Below the pieces are notes generated by a model that was not told where the DNA came from, ran no database searches, and worked only from the letters and a program-made list of their open reading frames with translations. Positions 34,963 through 46,385 of a DNA stretch of 64,000 nt are shown here, one piece after another. Position 1 is the stretch's first letter, and each line of letters opens with the position of its first letter. The translations under genes were made by a program, and so were the position numbers. The DNA comes from Nocardiopsis suaedae (GTDB lineage Bacteria > Actinomycetota > Actinomycetes > Streptosporangiales > Streptosporangiaceae), in the NCBI RefSeq assembly GCF_027706745.1, contig NZ_JAQFWP010000028.1:1-64000 (forward strand), in the 5' to 3' direction.

Positions 34963-35613
34963 GTGGACATCATCGTCAAGGGGCGACGTACCGAGATCAG
35001 CGACAAGTTCCGGCAGCACGTCGAGAACAAGCTCACCAAGCTCTCCAAGTGGGAGCGCAAGGGCATGAGCGTCGACGTCGAGGTCTCCCGGGAGCGCAAC
35101 CCGCGTCAGGCGTCCCAGAGCGAGCGCATCGAGCTGACGATCCACTCCACCGGCCCGGTCATCCGCAGTGAGGCGTCGGCCGACGACCGCTACGGCGCCC
35201 TCGACCTCGCGCTGGACCGGGTGGAGTCCCGGCTGCGCAAGGCCGTCGACCGGCGCAAGGTCGGCAAGGGGCGGCGCGCTCCGGTGTCGGTGGCCGCCGC
35301 CACCGCCGACCTGGCCGAATCGGGCGCTCCGGGCGCGGTCGCGGTGCCCGCGCCGTCCGCCCCGGCGGCGGCCTCCGGTGAACAGGCCCGGTTCGACGAC
35401 GGGTTCGTCGAGCTGGACACCCAGGGGGAGGCGCCGCTCATCGTGCGGGAGAAGTCGCACTCGGCCAAGCCCATGAGCATCGACCAGGCCCTCATGGAGA
35501 TGGAGCTCGTGGGCCACGACTTCTACCTGTTCCACGACGAGGACAAGGACGCCCCCAGCGTCGTCTACCGGCGCAAGGGCTTCAACTACGGGGTCATCCG
35601 GCTGACGGACTGA
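34963..35613 (+). CDS. hpf: Long-form ribosome hibernation promoting factor
   Basis: 216 residues from the GTG at 34963, seven bases after AAGGGGG. The N-terminal ribosome-binding S30AE domain (1-105) has VDIIVKGRRTEISDKFRQHVENKLTKLSKWERK and DDRYGALDLALDRVESRLRKAVDRRK. An Ala/Pro linker follows. The C-terminal dimerisation domain (about 155-216) has LIVREKSHSAKPMSIDQALMEMELVGHDFYLFHDEDKDAPSVVYRRKGFNYGVIRL, which is the long form that makes 100S ribosome dimers in stationary phase or dormancy. secA follows about 650 bases on, after a small opposing gene, as in other actinomycetes. Confidence 0.95.
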   Translation: MDIIVKGRRTEISDKFRQHVENKLTKLSKWERKGMSVDVEVSRERNPRQASQSERIELTIHSTGPVIRSEASADDRYGALDLALDRVESRLRKAVDRRKVGKGRRAPVSVAAATADLAESGAPGAVAVPAPSAPAAASGEQARFDDGFVELDTQGEAPLIVREKSHSAKPMSIDQALMEMELVGHDFYLFHDEDKDAPSVVYRRKGFNYGVIRLTD

Positions 35614-35627
35614 CCCGGCCCCTGCGC

Positions 35628-36017
35628 TCAGGCCCCGGCCCGGCGGCGCTCGGCCTCCAGCTCCCGGTCGCGCTCCTTGATCTTGTGCAGCGGCGTGCTG
35701 TGCGGCTCCTCCGACTCCCGGTGCGGGTCGTCCAGCACCACGTCGGTGAAGATGTCCCCGGCCACGCACACCGCCAGCCCGGCCAGGGCCGCCACCGCCG
35801 CCACGATGAGCAGCCACGGCGTGGCGGTCACCATCGCCAGCGCCGCGGCCAGCGCGCCGGCGACCACCAGCGCCACCCCTGCCCAGGAGCGCACGCGGCC
35901 GCGGTGGTCGCTGGTCGGGGCGAAGCGCCCCCCTTCCCTCTGATAGCCGCGGATGCGGGCGTCGTAGCGTCCGGCGTCCCGTCCTGCCGCGTCCTCGTGT
36001 GCGCGCCGATCGGTCAT
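35628..36017 (-). CDS. Small two-helix membrane protein, unknown
   Basis: 129 residues from the ATG at 36017, which follows GGGGGGAG. A charged N-terminus (TDRRAHEDAAGRDAGRYDARIRGYQREGGRF) is followed by two hydrophobic helices (about 43-63 and 67-88: VALVVAGALAAALAMVT, WLLIVAAVAALAGLAVCVA) and a charged tail with repeated Glu/Arg (KERDRELEAERRR). No family is recognised with confidence. It converges on hpf with a 14-base gap and is divergent from secA. The upstream frame open to 36182 has no ribosome site and is Pro/Gly-rich filler. Confidence 0.65.
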   Translation of the reverse strand: MTDRRAHEDAAGRDAGRYDARIRGYQREGGRFAPTSDHRGRVRSWAGVALVVAGALAAALAMVTATPWLLIVAAVAALAGLAVCVAGDIFTDVVLDDPHRESEEPHSTPLHKIKERDRELEAERRRAGA

Positions 36018-36261
36018 GGCGGGCTCCCCCCTTCGCCGTGCCCCTGAACCGTGGTCCGCGGGCCCCGCGGACCCCCCTCCTCCTCCCGATATACCCGGTG
36101 GCGGCCCGCGGCCCGCATCCGAGAGCGCAGCGCGCGCGGGACGCGGCGAGACGCGGGCGGGACGGTGAGGCAATAAGCTCACCTAGGATGGAAGGCTGGG
36201 GGTCAAGGACACCGTCCCGCCTCCGGACGCGGGCCCCGATCTGCTGAGGAGCGCAGAGCAA

Positions 36262-39147
<2,886 letters not shown>

Positions 39148-39166
39148 CCGCGCCTTCACGCTGATC

Positions 39167-39193
39167 GGGGCCGCTCCCTCCGGGAGCGGCCCC
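39167..39193 (+). terminator. secA hairpin terminator 1
   Basis: A 12-bp perfect stem (GGGGCCGCTCCC, 39167-39178, with 39182-39193) and 3-base loop lies 20 bases after the secA stop. No T-run follows, as is common in high-GC actinomycetes. Confidence 0.75.
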
Positions 39194-39227
39194 GTCGCAT
39201 GCGCGGAAGGGGACGGGGAGAGAAAGG

Positions 39228-39260
39228 GGGAGCCCCCGGCCGATGCGGCCGGGGGCTCCC
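39228..39260. terminator. Hairpin terminator 2, between convergent secA and nagE
   Basis: A 15-bp perfect stem (39228-39242 with 39246-39260, arm GGGAGCCCCCGGCCG) with loop ATG. It lies 53 bases beyond the nagE stop on the minus strand and after terminator 1 for secA, so it can serve both convergent transcripts. Confidence 0.75.
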
Positions 39261-39312
39261 GTCGTGCGTGCGGGCCCAGTGCCCGGGCGCGGTGCCCGGG
39301 CGCGGTGCCGGG

Positions 39313-40725
39313 CTAGCCCGTGCCGCCCTTGCCCTCGCCCGTGCCGCCCTCGGCCGGGGCGGCCGCGCCGCCCGCCTGGTCGGGGTCGGCCGCCACCGAG
39401 GCGTTCTCCTCGATCGGCTCACGGCCCGGGGTGGGCAGGTTCAGCTTCTTGATCAGGAAGGTGAAGATCGCGTAGTAGAGCACGAAGTACACCACGCCCA
39501 TCAGCAGGATCCACACCAGCCCGGTGGTGTTGGACTTGAAGGCGTTGAGCACCATGTCGATCAGGCCCGCGGAGAACCCGAAGCCCAGGTGGGCGTCGAG
39601 CGCGTTCAGGATCGCCATCGAGATGCCGGTCAGTACCACGTGCACCGCGAACAGCACCGGGGCGATGAAGATGAACGCGAACTCGATCGGCTCGGTGATG
39701 CCGGTGACGAACGCGGTCAGCGCCGCCGAGATCATGATGCCGCCGACCGCGGCCCGCTGGCTGGGGTGCGCGGCGCGCCACATCGCCAGGGCGGCGGCGG
39801 GCAGGCCGAACATCAGCACCGGGAAGAAGCCGGACAGGAAGCCGCCCGCGGTCGGGTCCCCGGCCAGGTAGCGGTTGATCTCGCCGTGCACGACCTCGCC
39901 GGTGGCGGGGTTCTCGAAGCTGCCGAAGACGAACCAGACCACCGAGTTGACGATGTGGTGCAGGCCGAACGGCAGGAGCAGGCGGTTGACGACGCCGTAG
40001 ACGCCGGCGCCCAGCGGGCCGGAGGCCACGATCCAGGTGCCCAGGTCGTTGATCCAGCCGCCGACGGTGGGCCAGATGAAGCCGAAGAGGACCGCCAGCA
40101 GCAGCGAGGCGACCGCGGTGATGATGGGGACGAACCGGCGCCCGCCGAAGAAGCCCAGCCAGGAGGGCAGCTTGATCTTGTAGTAGCGCTGCCACAGCAC
40201 CGCGGCCAGGAGGCCCACGGCGATGCCGCCGAGCACGTCGGAGGGGTTCTTCACGCCCCAGTTGATGATGGCCTCGCCGGCGTCGTCGAAGGTGGACACG
40301 CTGGCCTTCAGCTCACCGCTGGGGTCGAAGTTGAAGAACAGGTACTTGGTCACCCGGTCGAAGACCATGTAGCCGACCACGGCGGCCAGGGCGGTGGAGC
40401 CGTCGGCCTTCTTGGCGAAGCCGATGGCCACGCCCACCGCGAACAGCAGCGGCAGCGCCTGGAAGAGCGAGTCGCCGGCGGTGCCGATCACCCCGGCGAC
40501 CGGCTCCATCCAGCCCATGCCGGGCACGTCGGCCAGGCCGCCGGGCTCGGGCCCGTTGGCGCCGAGCATGTCGCCCTGGCCCAGCCGCAGCAGGATCGCC
40601 GCCGCCGGCAGCACGGCGATGGGCATCATCAGGCTGCGCCCGATGCGCTGGAGCAGCCCCAGGAGCGAGGATCCCGCCCCTGCGCCGCTCTCGGCGGATT
40701 TCGTGGAACTCAACTGGTCCTCCAT
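39313..40725 (-). CDS. nagE: PTS EIIC permease, N-acetylglucosamine/glucose type
   Basis: 470 residues. It is a stand-alone EIIC of the Glc/GlcNAc family: LLQRIGRSLMMPIAVLPAAAILLRLG, about ten helices, the MVFDRVTKYLFF and GVVNRLLLPFGLHHIVNS segments, and the signature G-I-T-E-P-I-E-F-A-F. The last 40 residues are a polar Ala/Gly tail. It imports and, with the EIIB and EIIA encoded across the divergent promoter, phosphorylates the sugar. Placement next to dasR and a hexosaminidase points to GlcNAc rather than glucose; specificity is inference. It is the second gene of the leftward dasR-nagE unit. Confidence 0.88.
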   Translation of the reverse strand: MEDQLSSTKSAESGAGAGSSLLGLLQRIGRSLMMPIAVLPAAAILLRLGQGDMLGANGPEPGGLADVPGMGWMEPVAGVIGTAGDSLFQALPLLFAVGVAIGFAKKADGSTALAAVVGYMVFDRVTKYLFFNFDPSGELKASVSTFDDAGEAIINWGVKNPSDVLGGIAVGLLAAVLWQRYYKIKLPSWLGFFGGRRFVPIITAVASLLLAVLFGFIWPTVGGWINDLGTWIVASGPLGAGVYGVVNRLLLPFGLHHIVNSVVWFVFGSFENPATGEVVHGEINRYLAGDPTAGGFLSGFFPVLMFGLPAAALAMWRAAHPSQRAAVGGIMISAALTAFVTGITEPIEFAFIFIAPVLFAVHVVLTGISMAILNALDAHLGFGFSAGLIDMVLNAFKSNTTGLVWILLMGVVYFVLYYAIFTFLIKKLNLPTPGREPIEENASVAADPDQAGGAAAPAEGGTGEGKGGTG

Positions 40726-40810
40726 GTGGTGCGGACGGATGGGATGGCGGCGCCGGCGCGTGTGCGGGGCGCGCCCGGCGGATGGGCCGTCGGCGGACGG
40801 CGTCGGCGGC

Positions 40811-41548
40811 TCAGCCGCCGGAGGGGCGCCGCGGGTCCAGACGCGAGTGCAACTGGTAGCGGTCCGCGCGGTAGCTGGACACGGCCAGCTCCATGCAGAC
40901 CCCCTTGCAGAAGCTGCGGCGCTGCATGGACAGCACCGGGCTGTTGTTGGCCAGCCCGAGCAGCTTCGCGTCTGCGGGGTCGCAGATCCCTGCTTCGATG
41001 GTCTGCTCCCCCGAGTCGAGGAGGATCCCGTACTCCTCTTCCAGGATCCGGTAGAGGGAGCGGTCGGCGAGCGCGATGCGCTCCAGTCCGGGCAGCGGTG
41101 CCAGCGGCAGCGTCGTGCGCTCCACCGCCATCGGCTCGCCGTCCGCCGTGCGCAGCCGCTCGATGTGCAGGACCGGGTCCCCGGGGGGCAGGTCGAGCAG
41201 CCGCGCGGTGTGCGCGGAGGCCGGGGAGGTGCGGCGCGCCAGGTCGCGGGATCCGGGTGTGAACCCGCGTGCCCGCATATCCTCGGTGAACGAGGCCAGC
41301 TCGAGGGGCATGGCGATCTTGGGGCGGGCCACGAAGGTGCCCTTGCCCGGCACGCGGTAGAGCTTGCCCTCGGAGACCATCACGTCCACGGTCTGGCGGA
41401 CGGTCATCCGGGAGAGCCCGTAGCGGTTGCCGAGCTCGCGCTCGGAGGGGATCGGGTCGTCGACGGCGAGCCCGTGTTCATCGATCCAGTCCAGCAGCAG
41501 GTCCCGGAGCTGCGCGTACTTGGGCACCGGGCTCGTGGGGTCGATCAT
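40811..41548 (-). CDS. dasR: GntR/HutC-family regulator DasR
   Basis: 245 residues. The N-terminal winged helix carries VPKYAQLRDLLLDWIDEHGLAVDDPIPSERELGNRYGLSRMTVRQTVDVMVSEGKLYRVPGKGTFVARPKI. The C-terminal UTRA effector domain (about 90-240) has EPMAVERTTLPLAPLPGL and RADRYQLHSRLDP. DasR in Streptomyces represses GlcNAc uptake and chitin genes and is released by glucosamine-6-phosphate or GlcNAc-6-phosphate. The location between nagE and the PTS genes and the DasR-box-like sequence upstream support the name. The ATG at 41548 is preceded by a weak AGGCGAC. It is read first in a dasR-nagE operon (85-base gap). Confidence 0.88.
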   Translation of the reverse strand: MIDPTSPVPKYAQLRDLLLDWIDEHGLAVDDPIPSERELGNRYGLSRMTVRQTVDVMVSEGKLYRVPGKGTFVARPKIAMPLELASFTEDMRARGFTPGSRDLARRTSPASAHTARLLDLPPGDPVLHIERLRTADGEPMAVERTTLPLAPLPGLERIALADRSLYRILEEEYGILLDSGEQTIEAGICDPADAKLLGLANNSPVLSMQRRSFCKGVCMELAVSSYRADRYQLHSRLDPRRPSGG

Positions 41549-41587
41549 GATCGCGTCGCCTGTTCGCTGGTGGGACGTTCTGGTATG

Positions 41588-41614
41588 ACTGGTATAGGCC
41601 GGACTAGACCAGAG
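41588..41614. promoter_or_regulatory. Candidate DasR-responsive element(s) between divergent dasR and PTS genes
   Basis: ACTGGTATAGGCC (41588-41600) and GGACTAGACCAGAG (41601-41614, opposite half) each match one side of the DasR consensus ACTGGTCTAGACCACT well and the other half less well. They adjoin, so they could form one extended or two overlapping sites. The position midway between the two start codons fits autoregulation of dasR and control of the SIS-EIIB-EIIA-HAD-HPr-EI run. Confidence 0.65.
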
Positions 41615-41708
41615 TACATCGTCGATGTGCCGATCCGTTCCCGGCCGATCAGCGATTAACACGGGCGCCGGCGCCTCCCGGCGGCACCAGCGATGGGGAA
41701 GATGCCTG

Positions 41709-42752
41709 ATGACCACGACGACGAGCGTCATGCGCGCCGAGATCGCCGAGCAGCCCGCGGCGCTGCGCCGCACCCTGCAGGACCTGACGCCGCTCACCGG
41801 TGCCCTGGGCGAGCTGGGCCGCAGCACCCGGCAGGTGCTGTTCATCGCCCGCGGCTCCTCCGACAACGCCGCGGTGTACGGCTCCTACCTGTTGCAGGCC
41901 CACGCCGGGCGGCTGGCCACCCTGGCCTCGCCGTCCATCGCCACCACCTACGGCTCCAAGGTCGACCTGGACGGGGTGCTCGCCGTGGCGATCTCCCAGT
42001 CCGGCCGCACCGAGGAGATCGTCGACACCATGGCCTGGGCCGCCGACTGCGGCGCCCGCACCGTCGCGGTCACCAACGGCCAGGGCTCCCCGCTGGCCGA
42101 GGCCGCCGACCTGGCGCTGGTCACCAGCGCGGGGGACGAGCTGGCGGTGCCGGCCACCAAGACCTACACCACCCAGCTCGCCGCGCTGGCCGTGCTCGCC
42201 CTGGGGCTGGGCGCCGATCTGGACCCCGGCGAGCTGAACGCCGTCCCGGACGCCATCGAGGAGCTGCTGGCCGCCCCCGGCGACGGGGTCGACGAGCTGG
42301 CCGAGCGGCTGGCGCCGGTGCCGGGCGCGGTCGTCTCCGGGCGCGGCATGGCCTTCTCCACCGCGCTGGAGGCCGCCCTCAAGCTCAAGGAGGCCTGCTA
42401 CCTGCACGCCATGGGCCTGTCCTACGCCGACCTGCTGCACGGGCCCATCGCCGTGGTCGACCAGGACACCCCGGCGATCCTGGTGGCGGCGAACTCCGGG
42501 CCGACCCTGCCGGGCACCGCCGCCCTCGCCGAGCGGGTCTCCTCGGCCGGCGCCCCCGTCTACGGGATCGGCGGCGGCGCCACCCTGGCCTCCGCCTGCG
42601 ACCTGGCCCTGCCCGGCCCGGACATGCCCGAGTGGACCGCGCCCATCGGGCTGATCGTCCCGGCCCAGCTGCTCACCGAGCGGCTGGCGCGCCGCCTGGG
42701 GTACAACCCCGATGCGCCCCGCGGTCTGGGCAAGGTCACCCAGACCTCCTGA
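41709..42752 (+). CDS. SIS-domain sugar-phosphate isomerase/deaminase (GlmS C-domain-like)
   Basis: 347 residues from the ATG at 41709 (GGGGAAG upstream). There are two SIS folds as in the isomerase half of GlmS and in AgaS/NagB-II proteins: VLFIARGSSDNAAVYGSYLL, VLAVAISQSGRTEEIVDTM, the TKTYTTQLAAL segment, VVSGRGMAFSTALEAALKLKEACYLHAMGLSYADLLHGPIAVV, and a tail PRGLGKVTQT like the sugar-isomerase end. There is no glutaminase domain. In a GlcNAc locus that shows no NagB, it is best read as the glucosamine-6-phosphate deaminase (NagB-II type). That role is inferred from context. Confidence 0.82.
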   Translation: MTTTTSVMRAEIAEQPAALRRTLQDLTPLTGALGELGRSTRQVLFIARGSSDNAAVYGSYLLQAHAGRLATLASPSIATTYGSKVDLDGVLAVAISQSGRTEEIVDTMAWAADCGARTVAVTNGQGSPLAEAADLALVTSAGDELAVPATKTYTTQLAALAVLALGLGADLDPGELNAVPDAIEELLAAPGDGVDELAERLAPVPGAVVSGRGMAFSTALEAALKLKEACYLHAMGLSYADLLHGPIAVVDQDTPAILVAANSGPTLPGTAALAERVSSAGAPVYGIGGGATLASACDLALPGPDMPEWTAPIGLIVPAQLLTERLARRLGYNPDAPRGLGKVTQTS

Positions 42753-42901
42753 GGCCCACGCGCCGGGCGGCCCGGGCCGGACACTTCGGCCCGCGCGCCG
42801 CGCGGGCTTAAGCTCTGCTTGGACCGGCAGGTCGCGCCGGTCCCCGACCGCCCGCGGGCGCGGGCGGCCCGCCGGAACCTCGAAGAAGGCAAGGAACCAC
42901 A

Positions 42902-43138
42902 ATGGCCGACAAGGCAGCCGCGATCGTCGCCGGGCTCGGCGGCGCCGACAACATCACCGAGATCGAGGCGTGCATCACGCGCCTGCGCACCGAGGTGGAG
43001 GACCCGTCCAAGGTGGACGAGGCGGCCCTCCGGGCGGCCGGCGCCCACGGCGTCCTCTCCCAGGGCAAGGTCGTCCAGGTGGTGGTCGGCCCCGAGGCCG
43101 ACGCGCTCACCGACGACATCAACGACATCCTCGACTGA
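42902..43138 (+). CDS. PTS EIIB subunit, GlcNAc/glucose type
   Basis: 78 residues, complete stand-alone EIIB: DKAAAIVAGLGGADNITEIEACITRLRTEVEDPSKVDEAALRAAGAHGVLSQGKVVQVVVGPEADALTDDINDIL. The phospho-acceptor is Cys24 in the A-C-I-T-R-L-R motif. It passes phosphate from EIIA to sugar bound to the EIIC. Its Streptomyces counterpart is the small nagF gene. The upstream 149 bases contain no further gene, and GAAGGCAAGGAACCACA provides the ribosome site. Confidence 0.93.
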   Translation: MADKAAAIVAGLGGADNITEIEACITRLRTEVEDPSKVDEAALRAAGAHGVLSQGKVVQVVVGPEADALTDDINDILD

Positions 43139-43198
43139 CATCCGCACCCGGCGCGGGCCGCACACCCGGCCCGCGCCCCGCACCGGGAGGTGCCCACC

Positions 43199-43651
43199 AT
43201 GCTCGAAGTCCTCTCGCCCGTACCGGGGACCGCGACCGGCCTGTCCGGCGTCCCCGACCCCGTCTTCTCCCAGGGGATGGTCGGCCCGGGCACCGCCGTC
43301 GACCCCGAGCGCGCCCCGCAGACCGCGGTCGCGCCCATCGCCGGCACCATCGTCAAGCTGCACCCGCACGCCTTCGTGATCGCGGGCGCTGACGGCAAGG
43401 GCGTCCTGGTCCACCTGGGGATCGACACCGTCGACCTCAAGGGGGAGGGGTTCGAGACCCTGGCCGCCGAGGGCGACACGGTCGAGGCCGGGGCCCCGCT
43501 GGTGCGCTGGGACCCCGCCGAGGTCGAGCAGGGCGGCCGCTCCCCTGCGGTGCCCGTCGTCGCCCTGGACGCCCCCAAGGACACGGTGCTGGACACGGTG
43601 GAGTCCGGCGCGGTCGAGGCCGGCGCCACCGCCCTGTTCGCATGGCGGTGA
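43199..43651 (+). CDS. crr: PTS EIIA, glucose-type (Crr-like)
   Basis: 150 residues from the ATG at 43199 (GGGAGG at 43184-43189; the GTG at 43190 adjoins the ribosome site). The EIIA-Glc signature is clear: VAPIAGTIVKLHPHAFVI (partner His57) and GVLVHLGIDTV with phospho-acceptor His72, then GFETLAAEGDTVEAGAPLVRWD. It relays phosphate from HPr to EIIB. It lies 60 bases after EIIB, and its stop overlaps the HAD gene by 10 bases. Confidence 0.93.
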   Translation: MLEVLSPVPGTATGLSGVPDPVFSQGMVGPGTAVDPERAPQTAVAPIAGTIVKLHPHAFVIAGADGKGVLVHLGIDTVDLKGEGFETLAAEGDTVEAGAPLVRWDPAEVEQGGRSPAVPVVALDAPKDTVLDTVESGAVEAGATALFAWR

Positions 43652-44322
43652 GCGCGGCCGGCGCCGCCGGGCGCGGCGCCCTGTTCGACCTGGACGGCAC
43701 GCTCGTCAACAGCGAGCCGCGGTCCATGGAGGTCTGGGCGCGCCTGCTCCAGGCCCACGGCCGGCCCTACGACCGCGAGGTGCTGCACCGCTTCATGGGG
43801 CGGCGCGGGCCCGACGTCATCGCCGAGGACCCCTCCCTGTTCCCCGGGGTGTCCTGGGACGTGCTCCTGGTCGAGCTGCAGCGCATCGGCTCCGCGCCGG
43901 ACCTGCCGCCGGTGGAGGTGCTGCCCGAGTCGGTGAAGTTCGTGCAGGCCCTGCACGGCCGCGGGGTGCCCGTCGCGCTGGTGACCTCCGCCGGGCGCGA
44001 GTGGGCCCAGACCGCGCTGGCCATGGCCGGGATCGCCGAGCTGTTCAGCGGCCTGGTCACCGCCGCCGACGTGGCCGAGGGCAAGCCCCACCCGCAGGGG
44101 TACCTGGCCGGGGCGCGCATCCTGGAGGTGCCGCCCGAGCGGATCACCGTCTTCGAGGACACCCCCGCCGGGGTGGAGGCCGGCCGCAGGGCCGGGATGG
44201 GCGTGGTGGGGATCACCACCACACACGCCCGCGAGACACTGTCCGGTGCCGACCTGGTGGTCGACCGCCTGACCGAAGTGGGCTGGCCCCCGCCCGCCGG
44301 GACCGGCCGAGCCAAGGCATGA
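43642..44322 (+). CDS. HAD-superfamily sugar-phosphate phosphatase-like hydrolase
   Basis: 226 residues, ATG start inside the EIIA stop region. HAD core: GALFDLDGTLVNSEP (nucleophile Asp and the acid/base Asp both kept), helical cap, VTSAG (motif II Ser), GKPHPQGYL (motif III Lys) and VFEDTPAGVEAGRRAGM (motif IV). This layout is the beta-phosphoglucomutase/phosphoserine-phosphatase-like subfamily with a four-helix cap. Within the GlcNAc PTS run it may dephosphorylate excess sugar phosphate; the substrate is unknown. Confidence 0.87.
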   Translation: MAVSAAGAAGRGALFDLDGTLVNSEPRSMEVWARLLQAHGRPYDREVLHRFMGRRGPDVIAEDPSLFPGVSWDVLLVELQRIGSAPDLPPVEVLPESVKFVQALHGRGVPVALVTSAGREWAQTALAMAGIAELFSGLVTAADVAEGKPHPQGYLAGARILEVPPERITVFEDTPAGVEAGRRAGMGVVGITTTHARETLSGADLVVDRLTEVGWPPPAGTGRAKA

Positions 44323-44342
44323 GGAATACAGAGGAGCCAGCT

Positions 44343-44600
44343 GTGGCAGAGCGCCGCGTGAAAGTCGAGTCCGAGGTCGGGCTGCACGCCCGTCCCGCGG
44401 CGATGTTCGTCGAGGCCGCCTCGAAGGCGTCCGGGGAGGCGACCGTCGCCAAGGGGGACGGCGCGCCCGTCTCCGCCAAGAGCATCCTGGCCGTGATGGG
44501 CTTGGACGTGCGGCACGGTGACGAGATCACCATCCGGGTGGACGGCGAGGACGCCGGCACGGTGCTCGACCGCCTGGCCGAGATCGCGGGTGCCGCCTGA
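44343..44600 (+). CDS. ptsH: HPr phosphocarrier protein
   Basis: 85 residues from the GTG at 44343 (GAGG just before it; an ATG at 44322 would add seven residues). The active-site histidine is His15 in V-G-L-H-A-R-P-A, and Ser47 in A-K-S-I-L-A-V is the site an HPr kinase would use in Firmicutes. A single TGATG overlap joins it to EI, and EIIA, the HAD gene and HPr are tightly packed. Having HPr next to EI and the sugar-specific parts makes the phosphorelay self-contained. Confidence 0.95.
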   Translation: MAERRVKVESEVGLHARPAAMFVEAASKASGEATVAKGDGAPVSAKSILAVMGLDVRHGDEITIRVDGEDAGTVLDRLAEIAGAA

Positions 44601-46294
44601 TGGGGACGTCCGCGGGCGATGTGCTGGAGGGCACCGGGGTCAGCCCCGGTGTGGGGCACGGCCCGGCGCTGCGCCTGGCCCGCTCGGTGCCCGAGCCGCC
44701 CACGGGCGGCTACGAGGGGGACGCCGGGGCCGAGGCGGACCGTGCGCTGGAGGCGATGGAGGCCACCGCGCAGGACCTGTCGGCGCGCGGTGAGCGCGCC
44801 GGAGGGCAGGCCCAGGAGGTGCTGTCGGCCCAGGCGCTGATGGCGCGCGACCCGGCCCTGGCCGACGACGTGCGCCGCCGCGTCGGCGAGGGCGCGGCCG
44901 CCGCCCGCGCGGTCGCCGACGCGTTCGCGGTCTACCGGGACATGCTCGCCTCGGCGGGGGAGTACATGGCCGCCCGGGTGGCCGACCTGGACGACGTGCG
45001 CGACCGCATCGTCGCCCGGCTGATGGGCGTGCCGGTCCCCGGGGTGCCCGAGTCCGACACCCCGTTCGTGCTGGTCGCCGCCGACCTGGCGCCGGCCGAC
45101 ACCGCCACCCTCGACCCGGCCACGGTGCTGGCCTTCGTCACCCGCGAGGGCGGGCCCACCAGCCACTCGGCGATCCTGGCCCGCTCCCTCGGGCTGCCCG
45201 CGGTGGTCGCGGGGGAGGCCGCCGACCGCATCACCGACGGCACCGAGCTGCTCGTCGACGGGACCGGCGGCGTGGTCGTCGCCGACCCCACCGGCGAGCA
45301 GGTCGAACGGGCCACCGCCCGCCAGGCCGCCCGCGAGGCCGCCGCGGCGGGCAGCTCCGGCCCCGGCTCCACCGCCGACGGCCACCGGGTGCCGCTGCTG
45401 GCCAACATCGGCGGCCCCAAGGACCTCCCGGCGGCGCTGGAGAACGGCGCCGAAGGGGTGGGCCTGTACCGGACCGAGTTCCTGTTCCTGGACCGGGGCG
45501 AGGCCCCCGGCCGCGAGGAGCAGGTGGAGGCCTACCGGACGGTGCTGGACGCGTTCCCGGCCGGGAGCAAGGTCGTGGTGCGCACCCTGGACGCCGGTGC
45601 CGACAAGCCGCTGGCGTTCCTGCCGCCGCCCGGGGAGGAGCCCAACCCGGCCCTTGGGGTGCGCGGCCTGCGGATGATGCGCCGCCACCCGGAGATGCTG
45701 TCCTCCCAGCTCTCGGCGCTGGCCGAGGCGGCGGACGGCGCGCAGGCGGTGCTCAACGTGATGGCGCCGATGGTGACCGACGCCGAGGACGCCGCCTGGT
45801 TCGCCGAGCGCGCGCGGGAGTCGGGGATCGAGCACGCGGGCGTCATGGTGGAGGTCCCGGCGGCCGCGCTGGGCGCCCGCCACCTGGCCCGCAGCGCGGA
45901 CTTCTTCAGCATCGGCACCAACGACCTGACCCAGTACGCCTGCGCGGCCGACCGTGAGGCCGGCGGGCTGGGCCGGTTCCAGGACCCGTGGCAGCCCGCG
46001 GTGCTGGAGCTGATCGCGGCCACCGCACGTGCCGCCGCCGCGGCGGACCGCCCGTGCGGGGTGTGCGGTGAGGCCGCCGCCGACCCGCTGCTGGCGTGCG
46101 TGCTGGTGGGCACCGGGGTGACCACCCTGTCGATGGGGGCGTCCGCGCTGCCGCTGGTCCGGGCGGCGCTGAGCCGCGCGACCCTGGAGGAGTGCAAGGC
46201 GGCCGCGAGCGCCGCCCTGGACGCCCCGGGCGTCGACGAGGCCAAGCGCGCGGCCCGCGAGGCCCTGTCGGGCGTGGCCGAACTGGGCCTGTAA
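44600..46294 (+). CDS. ptsI: PTS enzyme I (PEP-protein phosphotransferase)
   Basis: 564 residues. The N-terminal phosphohistidine domain has GGPTSHSAILARSLGLPAVV with His189. The C-terminal PEP-binding barrel has GVGLYRTEFLFLDR, VVRTLDAGADKPL, ALGVRGLRMMRRHPEM, MAPMV, VMVEVPAAAL, FFSIGTNDLTQYACAADRE and CGEAAADPLLACVLVGTGVTTLSMG. It starts phosphate transfer from PEP to HPr. The ATG overlaps the HPr stop (TGATG). It ends the PTS run; the VOC gene follows after about 90 bases. Confidence 0.96.
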   Translation: MGTSAGDVLEGTGVSPGVGHGPALRLARSVPEPPTGGYEGDAGAEADRALEAMEATAQDLSARGERAGGQAQEVLSAQALMARDPALADDVRRRVGEGAAAARAVADAFAVYRDMLASAGEYMAARVADLDDVRDRIVARLMGVPVPGVPESDTPFVLVAADLAPADTATLDPATVLAFVTREGGPTSHSAILARSLGLPAVVAGEAADRITDGTELLVDGTGGVVVADPTGEQVERATARQAAREAAAAGSSGPGSTADGHRVPLLANIGGPKDLPAALENGAEGVGLYRTEFLFLDRGEAPGREEQVEAYRTVLDAFPAGSKVVVRTLDAGADKPLAFLPPPGEEPNPALGVRGLRMMRRHPEMLSSQLSALAEAADGAQAVLNVMAPMVTDAEDAAWFAERARESGIEHAGVMVEVPAAALGARHLARSADFFSIGTNDLTQYACAADREAGGLGRFQDPWQPAVLELIAATARAAAAADRPCGVCGEAAADPLLACVLVGTGVTTLSMGASALPLVRAALSRATLEECKAAASAALDAPGVDEAKRAAREALSGVAELGL

Positions 46295-46385
46295 GGGGGC
46301 CTGTCCGGGGCCGCCCGCCGAACCGGTGGGCGGCCCCGACGCGTTCCTCCAGGAGAACGTCACCAGCGCCCTCTACGGTCGCCCC

